Below, one piece after another: positions 1 to 8,804 of a stretch of DNA of 64,000 nt (the first letter of the stretch is position 1; each line of letters begins with the position of its first letter). The notes below the pieces were generated by a model that was not told where the DNA came from, did no database searches, and saw nothing but the letters and a program-made list of their open reading frames with translations. The DNA comes from Pirellulaceae bacterium (GTDB lineage Bacteria > Planctomycetota > Planctomycetia > Pirellulales > Pirellulaceae). A program made the position numbers and the translations under genes. Location: positions 1,320,154 to 1,384,153 of the forward strand of contig JAHBXT010000002.1 of the NCBI GenBank assembly GCA_019636385.1, written 5' to 3'.

Positions 1-1505
1 TGAACAGTATTCGGTTTCGAGACTGTCCACTGTACCCAAAAACAGAAGGTTGGTTGAAATGGACTGCCACGGAAGGAGTCGAGTTAGAATTCACTTTCCA
101 TGATCTCTTTCGCGTCGAACAATCTGCATATTATCGACCGACCGAAGAAATGCCTTGCGGCGTCGGTCGATTCGTCACAGTAGATCTTTCCCTACCGGAC
201 TGGACTGCACTTACGATTGACGGAACAGAAGTTCGGATCTACGGATTCCTGGGCAAACCGGTATCGACTCAAACCAATCACAACGGTCGCTTGACTTGCA
301 GTAGCGGCTTTTCGGGTTCTTGCGCATCGGTTGCTGTTGATATTCCGACAAAACGAAAACTTGCTTTTCGCAATGGCACAGATTCGTTCGCATATAGGAT
401 GTTCTTTATAGGGCATGTTGGAAACTGCTTTCACCAATCGGAGTCAGTTGATTTCCACGATCTGGATGGTAGCTCGATTTCCACAGGGCGGTCTCGCATT
501 CTGTTATCCAATTCACCAAAGATCGAGCTCTATGGCGCGAACGGTCTCGTTACCACGAGACCCGCATCTTGGGTCTCATACGGGCGCTCGCCAGTAGCTT
601 CTGAAACAGATTGGGTTGGACATGAAGAGCGATCGTTTATCAGTTTTTTGAATGGTGATATGGTCGCGTTTCCGTTTGCGGACACGTTTTTAAATGACGA
701 TTTAATCACCCGAACATACTTTGGGCCGGTGCGATGCCGGCAATCCAATAACGAAGAAAACGAGCCGTTGCATGCGCCGCTTCCCATGTTTGGTGTCGAG
801 CGATTTGAATTCGGACACGAAGTTCTAGAACGCCTGCCAAAGCTGTACGAAGAGTTCAAGAAGAATTCGGAGTTAGTTGACTTTGTGGGAATTTTACATC
901 CGATCTGGACAGCGTTACACGGCGTCCTCGATGACCGACTTGCTCTAGCGTCTCTTAGTATCGAAAGGCTGGCAAGCATCTGGACGAAATCGAGGATGCA
1001 GATTCGCCCCGAGTTGGATTGCAACACGAGTCAGATATGGTCCAACAGACCATTGTTGAAGGGCATCCGACGTGAGTTGCTTACTGCAGTCCAGGAATTA
1101 GTGAGCCAAACGCTCGTCTCTAGGCTACGTACTCATTTAGAATCATCCGACTTGACAGGAATTGACGAGGCAGCATTGTTTGAATTGAGTGGTGTGCTGG
1201 AAGCAAGGCTGTCAAATCTAACTGGAGCACCGAACTCTGCGAAACTGCAACTACCATTTCAGGAGGTTGGCTTGTTACTCAACTCAAACGAAGTTTCCGC
1301 AATAAAACAGCGCAATGCGGCGTTACATGGCAGCGATCAAGGTGCAACATCATTGGCTGTTCGAGATGAAGGTAATCGAGTGTTCGATACGTTGCGGGTT
1401 CTCGTAAACAAATTCATCTTGAAATTGTGTGGCTATGACGGCCCATACGTCGACTACTCATCACGTCCTGATTCTGGAAACTTTGCTATTGAGCGAATGC
1501 GATAG
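1..1505 (+). CDS. HEPN-type protein, 5' end outside the window
   Basis: The reading frame is open without a stop from base 3 to the stop at 1503-1505. The earliest listed start (TTG at 54) is probably internal, and the gene begins left of the window. About 483 residues follow the TTG. Near the C-terminus is the motif RNAALHG, a good match to the R-x4-H signature of HEPN domains, which are often metal-independent RNases in toxin-antitoxin and anti-phage proteins such as ApeA. The N-terminal part is beta-rich and I do not recognise it, although the overall plan resembles ApeA-like proteins. The 3' end overlaps the convergent HTH gene by 45 bases. An RNase role is inferred from the motif only. 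Confidence 0.6.
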   Translation, partial: NSIRFRDCPLYPKTEGWLKWTATEGVELEFTFHDLFRVEQSAYYRPTEEMPCGVGRFVTVDLSLPDWTALTIDGTEVRIYGFLGKPVSTQTNHNGRLTCSSGFSGSCASVAVDIPTKRKLAFRNGTDSFAYRMFFIGHVGNCFHQSESVDFHDLDGSSISTGRSRILLSNSPKIELYGANGLVTTRPASWVSYGRSPVASETDWVGHEERSFISFLNGDMVAFPFADTFLNDDLITRTYFGPVRCRQSNNEENEPLHAPLPMFGVERFEFGHEVLERLPKLYEEFKKNSELVDFVGILHPIWTALHGVLDDRLALASLSIERLASIWTKSRMQIRPELDCNTSQIWSNRPLLKGIRRELLTAVQELVSQTLVSRLRTHLESSDLTGIDEAALFELSGVLEARLSNLTGAPNSAKLQLPFQEVGLLLNSNEVSAIKQRNAALHGSDQGATSLAVRDEGNRVFDTLRVLVNKFILKLCGYDGPYVDYSSRPDSGNFAIERMR

Positions 1506-1913
1506 AATCAAGTCATGCCACAGCTCTCGTTGTTGAATCCAACTGAATTGTCCAGTGATTAATTGAGCGGTCTTAAGCTGTACGGCCTCCTGAATTCTGC
1601 GGCTAGGCTCTGAATTATCAAGTAGCTGCTCCTGGATCTCTGGCGCGAGTAGCCGCAAGTTCATGATCTGCGTCACGCGTGCTCTGGTCACGTGCCCGAG
1701 GCGGGCGAGGTCGGCGTAGTCGGTGACGACGTGTTGCCGAATGAGGTCCTCGAAGTGGATCGCGAGTGCCATGTATCGCGAGATGCGAGGGATGCGTTCG
1801 AGCGCTGACTTGGACTCGTCCGATGGGGCTGCCCCTTCGACGATTCGCTTCTTGGCTCCACGGCCGCGTTGCTTTATTGAGAACTGAAAGTCGACGCTTA
1901 CTGGCTTATTCAT
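1461..1913 (-). CDS. HTH DNA-binding protein of the recombinase cassette
   Basis: About 150 residues if translation begins at MNKPVSV (ATG at 1913), which overlaps the recombinase stop by 8 bases. An upstream start at 1967 would overlap by 62 bases and is less likely. The stretch YADLARLGHVTRARVTQIMN looks like a helix-turn-helix with a typical recognition helix, similar to the HTH of ParB/KorB-like proteins. It is the last gene of a leftward cassette with the DUF2924 and serine recombinase genes, so it is probably an accessory DNA-binding or regulatory partner of the recombinase. That function is inference. Confidence 0.75.
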   Translation of the reverse strand: MNKPVSVDFQFSIKQRGRGAKKRIVEGAAPSDESKSALERIPRISRYMALAIHFEDLIRQHVVTDYADLARLGHVTRARVTQIMNLRLLAPEIQEQLLDNSEPSRRIQEAVQLKTAQLITGQFSWIQQRELWHDLILSHSLNSKVSRIRT

Positions 1914-3483
1914 GATGCGTCTCCACGAGTTCAGGACGGTTCTCCATGGCGATCGTCTTGATGCCATCAGGATGGAAGGTGATGGTCACGCGACCGGTCG
2001 CTCCGTCGTAATCGATCTGCTTGACGATCAACTGTACGATCCTTGATTGCTCTCGGACTGTAAGCGATTCCCAGATTGGTTCGAAGCTGGTCAATGCGTT
2101 GACCACATCTTCGCGGGTTAGCGTCTGGGCCTGCATCGCCGTCAGCTTCGCGGTAACGATCGCATGCCGATGTTCGGCGCGCCGAAGACTCTCGTGCCAG
2201 TCAGCCAATTGCTCCAGAGAGGTTGCGTCGGGCGAGCCTGGCTTAATCTTGGGAGCGGCAACGCGGATGGCTTCGTTCCAGTACTCCAGTTCTTTCACAA
2301 GCTCGTCCCGTTCGGCCACAAGTGCCCCCAGTTCGCGCTCGGATTGGATCTTGGTTTGCTCCACCACCTCGTCGACGAGCGCCGCGTCGTGGCCAACGTG
2401 GCGTATCTTGTCAACGACAAACTTCTCGATCTCGGCAACCGGCACGGACTTCGACTTGCAGTTCTTCCAGCCACGCTTCTGGGCCTTCATGCAAACATAG
2501 TAACGGTAGCGTTTCGATCCGTTCTTGGTCGTGTGCGTCGGCGTCATCGAACAGTCGCAGCATGCACATCGAAGGATTCCTTTGAGCATCGCACCGAATT
2601 TGTTTCTCGCCTCAACGCCGCCAGTTCGGCCGTTGCGACTCAGAAGCGATTGAACCTTCTGCCAGACGTCCGTTGAGATGATCGCGTCGTGTTCTCCTTC
2701 GTTCACTTCGTCTTTGTAGACCAGCTTGCCGATGTAGGTGACATTGGTGAGGAGCCGGAACAGCGTCGCCTTGGTAAACGGCGAGCCGCCCCGAAGAGTT
2801 CCCTTTTTCGTTTTCCATGACTTATTGTTCCAGCCACGGTTGTCGAGCTCAGCGATGGTCGCCATGATCGATTCACGTTCCAAGTACAGGTCGTAGATCG
2901 CCCTGACTCTATTGGCCTCGACCTCATTGATTCGAAGCTTGCCACCTTGAGGCTCGATGTCGTAGCCCAGCAGCGGCATGCCACCAGACCATTTGCCTTT
3001 GCGTCGCGCGGCAGCGATTTTGTCGCGGGTGCGTTCAGAGATCAGCTCGCGTTCGAACTGAGCAAATGACAACAGCACGTTGAGCATCAACCGGCCCATG
3101 GAGTTGGTTGTGTTGAATTGCTGCGTCACGCTGACGAACGCGACCTGGTTGCGTTCGAAGACTTCGAGCATGCGAGCGAAGTCCATCAGCGAGCGGCTCA
3201 GACGGTCGACCTTGTAGACGACCACGCAGTTCACCTTGCCTGCTTCGATGTCTGCCAGCAATTGCTTGAGCGCCGGACGATCCATGTTGCCACCGGTAAA
3301 TCCACCGTCGTCATAGCGATCGGGAAGGCAGTGCCAGCCTTCCTGTGTTTGGCTTTTGATGTACGCTTCGGCGCATTCGCGTTGAGCGTCAAGCGAATTA
3401 AACTCCTTGTCGAGCCCTTCGTCTGTGGACTTGCGGGTGTAGATCGCACAGTTCAACTGGCGATTGATGTTGGCCTTGTTCAT
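1906..3483 (-). CDS. Large serine recombinase
   Basis: 525 residues, the usual size of a large serine integrase/resolvase. The N-terminal catalytic domain begins with YTRKS (nucleophile Ser19) and contains the conserved YKVDRLSRS segment near residue 90 and the SMGRLMLNVLLSFAQFERE helix near 128-146. A recombinase domain follows (about 165-290), then a zinc beta-ribbon with cysteines near 306, 309, 331 and 342, then a coiled-coil region. The enzyme cuts and rejoins DNA at attachment sites via a 5'-phosphoserine link. It overlaps the DUF2924 stop by 4 bases and its own stop overlaps the HTH gene, so the three are co-translated. No att core could be identified. It probably mobilises the left island. 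Confidence 0.93.
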   Translation of the reverse strand: MNKANINRQLNCAIYTRKSTDEGLDKEFNSLDAQRECAEAYIKSQTQEGWHCLPDRYDDGGFTGGNMDRPALKQLLADIEAGKVNCVVVYKVDRLSRSLMDFARMLEVFERNQVAFVSVTQQFNTTNSMGRLMLNVLLSFAQFERELISERTRDKIAAARRKGKWSGGMPLLGYDIEPQGGKLRINEVEANRVRAIYDLYLERESIMATIAELDNRGWNNKSWKTKKGTLRGGSPFTKATLFRLLTNVTYIGKLVYKDEVNEGEHDAIISTDVWQKVQSLLSRNGRTGGVEARNKFGAMLKGILRCACCDCSMTPTHTTKNGSKRYRYYVCMKAQKRGWKNCKSKSVPVAEIEKFVVDKIRHVGHDAALVDEVVEQTKIQSERELGALVAERDELVKELEYWNEAIRVAAPKIKPGSPDATSLEQLADWHESLRRAEHRHAIVTAKLTAMQAQTLTREDVVNALTSFEPIWESLTVREQSRIVQLIVKQIDYDGATGRVTITFHPDGIKTIAMENRPELVETHHE

Positions 3484-4007
3484 TTGTCACCGCCTTTTTT
3501 GTTGAGCTTGAAGAAGTGGTATCCGTTGCAGTGCTGGCCCGTGATCTTCTTGGCCACAGCGCTGAGCGTCTTGTAGATGGCTCCCTCGTATTCGAAGCCG
3601 TTATCCAGAACGAGCACCACGATTTTCTCGCCTTTGTAGACTCGCTCGATCTCTGATCTCGGCGGCGGGAGACGATTGTTCTCTTCTGGCTGGACGAAAC
3701 CCGTCACGGTGTCGCCCGTCGCCTTCGGGGCTGGCTTGATGGCTTTGGGGGCAGTCGTCCGGATGTCGGTACCGCGAGCAAGTTCAGCGGCGCGACGCCT
3801 GGCCCGCTGTGAAATGTCACCTTCGATGTTGGCCTGCATCTTCCAAGCGATGCGTTTGACAAGCCACTGCTTGTTGCGAGTGTTGGTCGGCTCGCCCCAC
3901 GTCTCTTCGAATTTCTCTCGCAGCTGCCCCACTGTCATGCGTTGGAGCAGAGCGACCTCTTTGTCGATGTCGATTTGCACTGATTTCTCCCGGAAATACG
4001 GACTCAC
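3480..4007 (-). CDS. DUF2924 family protein
   Basis: About 175 residues. The N-terminal half contains the run MTVGQLREKFEETWGEP and WLVKRIAWKMQ, and the C-terminal half the DNGFEYEGAIYKTLSAVAKK segment. Both are typical of DUF2924 proteins, which occur beside serine recombinases. The start is GTG at 4007; another GTG at 3980 is possible. The stop overlaps the recombinase ATG by 4 bases, and the start overlaps the stop of the upstream small gene in the same way. The biochemical role of the family is not established. A DNA-binding or directionality role next to the recombinase is inference. Confidence 0.85.
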   Translation of the reverse strand: MSPYFREKSVQIDIDKEVALLQRMTVGQLREKFEETWGEPTNTRNKQWLVKRIAWKMQANIEGDISQRARRRAAELARGTDIRTTAPKAIKPAPKATGDTVTGFVQPEENNRLPPPRSEIERVYKGEKIVVLVLDNGFEYEGAIYKTLSAVAKKITGQHCNGYHFFKLNKKGGDK

Positions 4008-4216
4008 TGGTCGTTAACCACGTTGGTCACAGAGAGCACGCTTTCCGAAGAAACCTCAAGGCAAGCTGTTGGCAATTCCGCTGGATCGTCGTCGATTTCT
4101 GAATCCAGGATCGCCATACGCGATTTCATCCGAACGATGCCGGCCGCAAGAATCGCAGCGATTTCCGATCGCCGAGCCGGCGCGGACAGTGAAGAAGGGG
4201 GAACAGACGAGAGCAA
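4004..4216 (-). CDS. Small protein heading the recombinase cassette
   Basis: 70 residues from a TTG start at 4216. The stop overlaps the start of the DUF2924 gene by 4 bases, which argues that it is translated. The core, RRSEIAAILAAGIVRMKSRM, is a helical segment like that of small proteins that sit at the head of recombinase/DUF2924 cassettes in other bacteria (recalled from family context). No further function can be assigned. The start codon is uncertain. Confidence 0.55.
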   Translation of the reverse strand: MLSSVPPSSLSAPARRSEIAAILAAGIVRMKSRMAILDSEIDDDPAELPTACLEVSSESVLSVTNVVNDQ

Positions 4217-4412
4217 CTCGCACCTCCATGCTCAACACCGCTATAATTGGCGGCTCGAAGACAGACACTCGCAGCCACAACAGCCGCGTCTATCTGTAGG
4301 AATACCCGGTGCGGGTTCGAAATGACGGATTAGGGTGCGGAAGAAATCTTAGAAAGTGCATTAGCTTTCAAGGGACTATTGGAACGGGAAAGAATCGGGG
4401 CAATGTCCACTT

Positions 4413-5465
4413 ATGCCAAATCGACGGGATGATTTCAGCAAGGATACGAAAGATACGCTTGCAGCTCGGGTATGCATGCGGTGTTCACGTTGTAAGTCAC
4501 CAACCGCTGGCCCCGCGACGGAAGCCGACGGCAGAGTGATGATTGGAGTTGCGGCACACATTTGTGCTGCGTCGCCTGGCGGCCCCCGCTTCGATGCTAG
4601 CCAAACGAAAGAGCAGCGCAGATCGATCGAGAATGGCATTTGGTTGTGCACGGGATGTGCAAAACTGATAGACGATGACGAAGTTCGATTTCCTGTCCAA
4701 GAACTATTGAGGCTGAAAGAAGAAGCAGAGAGGCGAGCGCGAGATGAACTCGCGTTGCCACCCGAGCGAACTGAAAAGCTCAATTGGCAGTCTTTGCAGC
4801 TAAGTAAGATTGCGACTTACGCAGCCCCTATTCGACTTCCGACTCAAAACGACAAGAAAGGAATTGACAAAGAGGTATTTGAGAAGTTTAGCGATCAGTT
4901 TAACCAGCTTGTTTCATATGCATTCGGCCACGCTTGTGTTACAACACCGTACGATGATTTCGTTTACGTACTTTCAATTGAAAGGGACAGTCGAGATTGC
5001 CAACCAGGATATATTCCATTTGTTTTGTCATTGCATTGTCATGTGACTGCATTCATCTGGGCCTTCGAGCAACTAGCGAAGGTCTTTTTTGAAGGAACGG
5101 CCAGCAGTGTACCGCATCAGCTTCGCTCGCTGCCTGGTGATCAAGCAGTGGATGTACATCCACAGTTTGAGCGTTTCGTCCCTCATCGAATACACCGAAC
5201 AGGCGCGACTAAGATTTCGATTCAGCATCTTGCTGAGCGGCCAATCCCTCTTGATAACGGCGCTAATACGAGTGTTCTGCTGCGTATCTTGGCAGTTACC
5301 TTAAACTCGAACCTCTTGATTTGGGACAATGCGGACTCAAGCCCCGATTGGGAGAAGGTCGTAGGTATGCTTGCGAAGATCTCAGACGCCAATCGCTTCA
5401 AATGGGATGACTTCGAAATCGATCGAAACGATCCCGAAAAGTGGAATTACGTGGGTGATCGTTGA
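4413..5465 (+). CDS. HNH-nuclease-like protein with unknown C-terminal domain
   Basis: 350 residues. The first 90 contain a zinc/HNH arrangement: CMRC and SRC near residues 21-27, a GVAAHI segment (His49), SPGGPR, then ENGIWLC-x2-C (Asn74, Cys79, Cys82). This N-terminal module is a known HNH-type nuclease domain in many defence proteins. The C-terminal 250 residues are unrecognised and may be a sensor or partner domain. The gene stands alone, convergent with the kinase operon (11-base gap), and is less GC-rich than the efflux genes. DNA cleavage in defence is inferred from the domain and its surroundings. Confidence 0.65.
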   Translation: MPNRRDDFSKDTKDTLAARVCMRCSRCKSPTAGPATEADGRVMIGVAAHICAASPGGPRFDASQTKEQRRSIENGIWLCTGCAKLIDDDEVRFPVQELLRLKEEAERRARDELALPPERTEKLNWQSLQLSKIATYAAPIRLPTQNDKKGIDKEVFEKFSDQFNQLVSYAFGHACVTTPYDDFVYVLSIERDSRDCQPGYIPFVLSLHCHVTAFIWAFEQLAKVFFEGTASSVPHQLRSLPGDQAVDVHPQFERFVPHRIHRTGATKISIQHLAERPIPLDNGANTSVLLRILAVTLNSNLLIWDNADSSPDWEKVVGMLAKISDANRFKWDDFEIDRNDPEKWNYVGDR

Positions 5466-5476
5466 TAGACAATTTT

Positions 5477-6370
5477 TCAATCGTTCGTGTTATCGCAGAA
5501 ACCCGGCAGGAGCCATGCGAGACAAATTGCAGCGTTGTGAACTGCGGCGAAATTCTGAGAATATTTGCGATTACCAACCTCTTCGTTAAAAAATCCTACT
5601 CGATTGGCAATCCCCGCAATGAATAAAAATGGATTGTTGAGGCTAAGTCTCACGAGCCCGAGTGTCGTATCCATGGATAAGGTATATGATCCGCTCGCCA
5701 CAACCGCGAATCGCTCTAATGCAGCACTATCCCATTTCTTGTATTCTTTGTTATTCGAAACATTCACTACTCCAACGGAAACGCTTGTGGGACTCGCAAA
5801 GAGCTTCGGAACTACCGCCGCACCGTTTCTCGCACTTAAAAACCTCAGCTCCGCATCGTTGATGCGTTCTTGATTAATTGAACCTATCAAAATCTCACCC
5901 GACGACGAGCCGATTATGCTATTCAGCTTATCGGAAATCGACGCTGTGGGAGAACCTTTGTCGTACTCTTTTGCGTCCGTGACAAAGACCTTGCAGCCAA
6001 CGACAACACTTCCCGCAAAGTCTGCGTTAGGACTCGCTGCCGTACCAAAAGCAATTACTATACTTCCGGGATCTATATGTCGCTCTTTCAGAAGTTGAAT
6101 TGCAGTAAGCTTTTCTGCGGTATACGAAGTGTCCCTACCTTCAGGAATCAAATCCTCTATACACCACACATCGATTCTGGTGCTGTCGAACTGAAGCCGC
6201 AATCGGGGCTTCTCCTTAGTAGCCGCATGCGGTGGCGTATAATCTAGAACCTTAAAAACAAAGGGACAAGCAGAGAATTCAGGCTTTATGCTCCTGCAGT
6301 GCTGCAAGACAGCCATCAAAGGCGTAACCTCCCACCATTTGTTCGCAATGACTACTACTGTCGCCTTCAA
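5477..6370 (-). CDS. Nucleoside phosphorylase-like protein, end of kinase-helicase operon
   Basis: 297 residues. The N-terminus (VVVIANKWWEVTPLMAVL), the IVIAFGTAASP glycine segment and the FAGSVVVGCKVFVTD strand match the order of elements in the purine nucleoside phosphorylase/MTA-SAH nucleosidase fold. The start overlaps the preceding stop by 4 bases, so it is the fourth gene of a coupled operon with a kinase, a helicase and an unknown protein. Phosphorylase-fold proteins are known effectors or nucleotide-processing domains in bacterial conflict systems. A nucleotide-consuming effector role here is inference. The fold call comes from pattern recognition, without a search. Confidence 0.55.
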   Translation of the reverse strand: MKATVVVIANKWWEVTPLMAVLQHCRSIKPEFSACPFVFKVLDYTPPHAATKEKPRLRLQFDSTRIDVWCIEDLIPEGRDTSYTAEKLTAIQLLKERHIDPGSIVIAFGTAASPNADFAGSVVVGCKVFVTDAKEYDKGSPTASISDKLNSIIGSSSGEILIGSINQERINDAELRFLSARNGAAVVPKLFASPTSVSVGVVNVSNNKEYKKWDSAALERFAVVASGSYTLSMDTTLGLVRLSLNNPFLFIAGIANRVGFFNEEVGNRKYSQNFAAVHNAAICLAWLLPGFCDNTND

Positions 6371-7656
6371 TTTTTCTTCTTTCGGCTTGTCTTTGACGTT
6401 CGAGGGTTGATGTCATTGGTAGAGGAGGTCGTGGGAGTCGCTGCCTTTCTTTCAAAGACATCACGGAGTTGAGTAAGCAATTGTTCGAATAGACGCTTAT
6501 CGTCTATGGTTGCTATGGGCAGGCCGCTATGCTCTGTGGTGGGTGCACGTAATCGAAAAGAAGAGCAAACTCCCGGTTCAATTTCAACATTAACAAAGCG
6601 AGCGCCAATCCCCACCCACTCTGGAATTTGAGAGTCTGGCTTCATAATGACTTCTAGTTCATCAAGAGTAATGTCCGGCTTTAGTCTAAGCTGAGACCGC
6701 AGGTCACCCTCCAACTGAAATAGAAGTCGCTCAATTACTTTGGAGGCTGGCTCATTGGCAAGCATGCCGCTAAGAAAGGCATACCAAAGCAAAATACGAG
6801 GCTCTGAGTTCGTCATGTCACCGAGGACATCAAAGTGCGTAAGAGGTGCAGATGACATTTTCGAAGCTACGGTAGCGGCCCAGAAGCAATCAACTGGATT
6901 GTCGAATCTTGTTGTGCGGATAAACCTCTCGAGCTCAACAACGAAATCCTCACGACGGCCTCTTGGATTTACTAAAACACCAAACGCCCTGTCATCAAAC
7001 AGTTTGCCTTGCGAGCCCTCAGAAATTGCAGCCGCAATCGCCTCCACTGACATAGCCTTCTCTAAAGAAGCTGATTCTGCCATCAAAAAAAATGGCGACC
7101 AGATATTCTTCAGCGTATTTGAGTTCATTCGGCGCGGGTTTAACTGAAGAAGATGCTGAGTTCTTGACCATCTAGCAAGTAGGTTATTGAGGCAATACTC
7201 ACCCAGAAGGAGTGCATTGGTTGCAGCGTAGCCAAACGTGCTCCTGAGAGATAACAAGTTAGGCGAAGCTTGTCCTTTGGCCATGCGCCATTCGTAAAAT
7301 AGTTCACCGACCGTAAGGCAAAAGAGTCCTCGCAAGAAGCGTTGTGGAATTGCCGTTTGGCGAGTTCTTTCTAGCCTGTCGATTTGATCTCGCGAGAGGA
7401 TGCGAATGTTTGATGAAAGTGGTGACCACTGAGGCAAGTAAGTACTCGACCAGGCAAAAAACTCTTGGATATTGGGAGTTTCAATTATTAAAGTATCAGG
7501 AAAAGATTGCGAGTTATCCACATCATGATAAATTGCGACGACTTCTTCGTGTGGTATTTCTTTGGCTGAATCGATAACTCGCCCGTGAGCAGCCGGAGAG
7601 AGTTGCCGCGAAAACAGTCTCAGCAATACGTTGCGCTCGCCACTAACTATGATCAT
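6367..7656 (-). CDS. Unrecognised 429-residue protein of kinase-helicase operon
   Basis: No family was recognised. The protein looks largely helical. The middle (about 110-290) is rich in Leu/Ala helices, and a beta-rich stretch follows near 345-395. The C-terminus is a low-complexity Thr/Ser/Lys-rich tail ending in basic residues. There is no signal peptide or clear transmembrane segment. The start shares one base with the helicase stop, and its stop overlaps the phosphorylase-like gene by 4 bases, so it is stoichiometrically coupled to both. It could be a scaffold or target-sensing subunit of the putative four-protein system. Confidence 0.75.
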   Translation of the reverse strand: MIIVSGERNVLLRLFSRQLSPAAHGRVIDSAKEIPHEEVVAIYHDVDNSQSFPDTLIIETPNIQEFFAWSSTYLPQWSPLSSNIRILSRDQIDRLERTRQTAIPQRFLRGLFCLTVGELFYEWRMAKGQASPNLLSLRSTFGYAATNALLLGEYCLNNLLARWSRTQHLLQLNPRRMNSNTLKNIWSPFFLMAESASLEKAMSVEAIAAAISEGSQGKLFDDRAFGVLVNPRGRREDFVVELERFIRTTRFDNPVDCFWAATVASKMSSAPLTHFDVLGDMTNSEPRILLWYAFLSGMLANEPASKVIERLLFQLEGDLRSQLRLKPDITLDELEVIMKPDSQIPEWVGIGARFVNVEIEPGVCSSFRLRAPTTEHSGLPIATIDDKRLFEQLLTQLRDVFERKAATPTTSSTNDINPRTSKTSRKKKN

Positions 7657-8804
7657 TATTCGTCACCCCCAAAAGCCAGATTGATTGAGGGCAGAGTTTC
7701 TGGTGGCGAGACTGACAGAATGGCACTCTTCACGAATGGTGGTATGGGATCGCCATAGATCGCCAATGACGTCTTGGCACGAGTTGCAAGGGTGAAAATT
7801 AGGTTGCGCTGCAGGGGAAATCGCTTTAGAGAATCCATCATCGCACCGTGTACCGCTCGAAATTCAAGTCCTTTACAACCATGCATCGTGGTTAGACAAA
7901 TTGGAATATTCATGTCAAACGTCGAGTAACCGTCAGCCGACGATTGTTTAACAACCATCCCTGCAAGCGCCGTCTTCGACAACGCGTCGCCCATGCGATC
8001 GACATCGGAGTTTCGAGGGCAAATTACTGCGAGCATTTCACCCGGAAATGCTTTAGTTTGAATTTGAAGCTGTTTCACTATGGCTGCAACTTGCCCATCG
8101 AAATCTAATTCTTTCCATTCGAAAAAACTTGGTAAGCTATCCTCGGGATATCTGCAGGTGGGAAGCGTCCTTTCGTAGGAAGCCATTCCTTTGCCAATTG
8201 AATCTGCTATTCGGCAAATCTGAACTCCGTTTCGATAGTGGTAACGAAGTCGATGGACTGCACATGCCGATTGCAAACTTGAAACGCCTGAACCGCCCGT
8301 GTAAAGCTGTTGCCTTGAATCCGCAACTGCAAAGATACGGTTCGATAAGCTCCGAAACACATCGATTTCTTCGGGTAGAAAGTCTTGTGCCTCATCCAGG
8401 AATATCGCATCATAAGGTGGATAATCCAGGCTTGCTCGTAGTGCGCGTGCTCTCTCAACGAGTTCTCGCCTAACTTGATCGAAAGGGACATCGACGTCCG
8501 GGGCTGCGTGCCCATACTCTCTAAGAAGATCGTAAAAGCATCTCGAACTTGTCTTTAGCTTATCGACGTCAAAATTGTATTGATCGGACCCGCGAGCAAG
8601 AAACTCACGCAGCGTTCTTCCAAGCACTACGACGAGAATGTTGGGCGTGACTTTTGAGACGTAGTTGGCTCGCAACAGCAGTAGATTTGTCTTCCCACTA
8701 CCGGGAGGTCCAAGTATCAAATGATCTTGGTCAAGCGGTAAGTTGAGAATTCCTCCTTGCTCGGCATCTAGCTTCGTCAAATTGAGCCACCATTCATTGT
8801 TCAT
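7656..8804 (-). CDS. Minimal UvrD/Rep-like superfamily 1 helicase or ATPase
   Basis: 382 residues, about half the length of UvrD. Visible motifs: Walker A GPPGSGKTN (32-40), Walker B AIFLDEAQDF (133-142), a Q-containing motif III region (VADSRQQLYTGGSG), and the C-terminal ICLTTMHGCKGLEF motif of UvrD-type helicases, followed by FTLATRAK. The large 1B/2B insertions seem absent, so it may act as an NTPase switch more than a processive helicase. It overlaps the kinase gene by 11 bases upstream. Superfamily 1 proteins of this size occur in several anti-phage loci. Function here is inference. Confidence 0.85.
   Translation of the reverse strand: MNNEWWLNLTKLDAEQGGILNLPLDQDHLILGPPGSGKTNLLLLRANYVSKVTPNILVVVLGRTLREFLARGSDQYNFDVDKLKTSSRCFYDLLREYGHAAPDVDVPFDQVRRELVERARALRASLDYPPYDAIFLDEAQDFLPEEIDVFRSLSNRIFAVADSRQQLYTGGSGVSSLQSACAVHRLRYHYRNGVQICRIADSIGKGMASYERTLPTCRYPEDSLPSFFEWKELDFDGQVAAIVKQLQIQTKAFPGEMLAVICPRNSDVDRMGDALSKTALAGMVVKQSSADGYSTFDMNIPICLTTMHGCKGLEFRAVHGAMMDSLKRFPLQRNLIFTLATRAKTSLAIYGDPIPPFVKSAILSVSPPETLPSINLAFGGDE

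Noticed and set aside
2021..2676. Plus-strand frames over the serine recombinase
   Set aside because: The catalytic and zinc-ribbon motifs of the recombinase on the minus strand are unambiguous.
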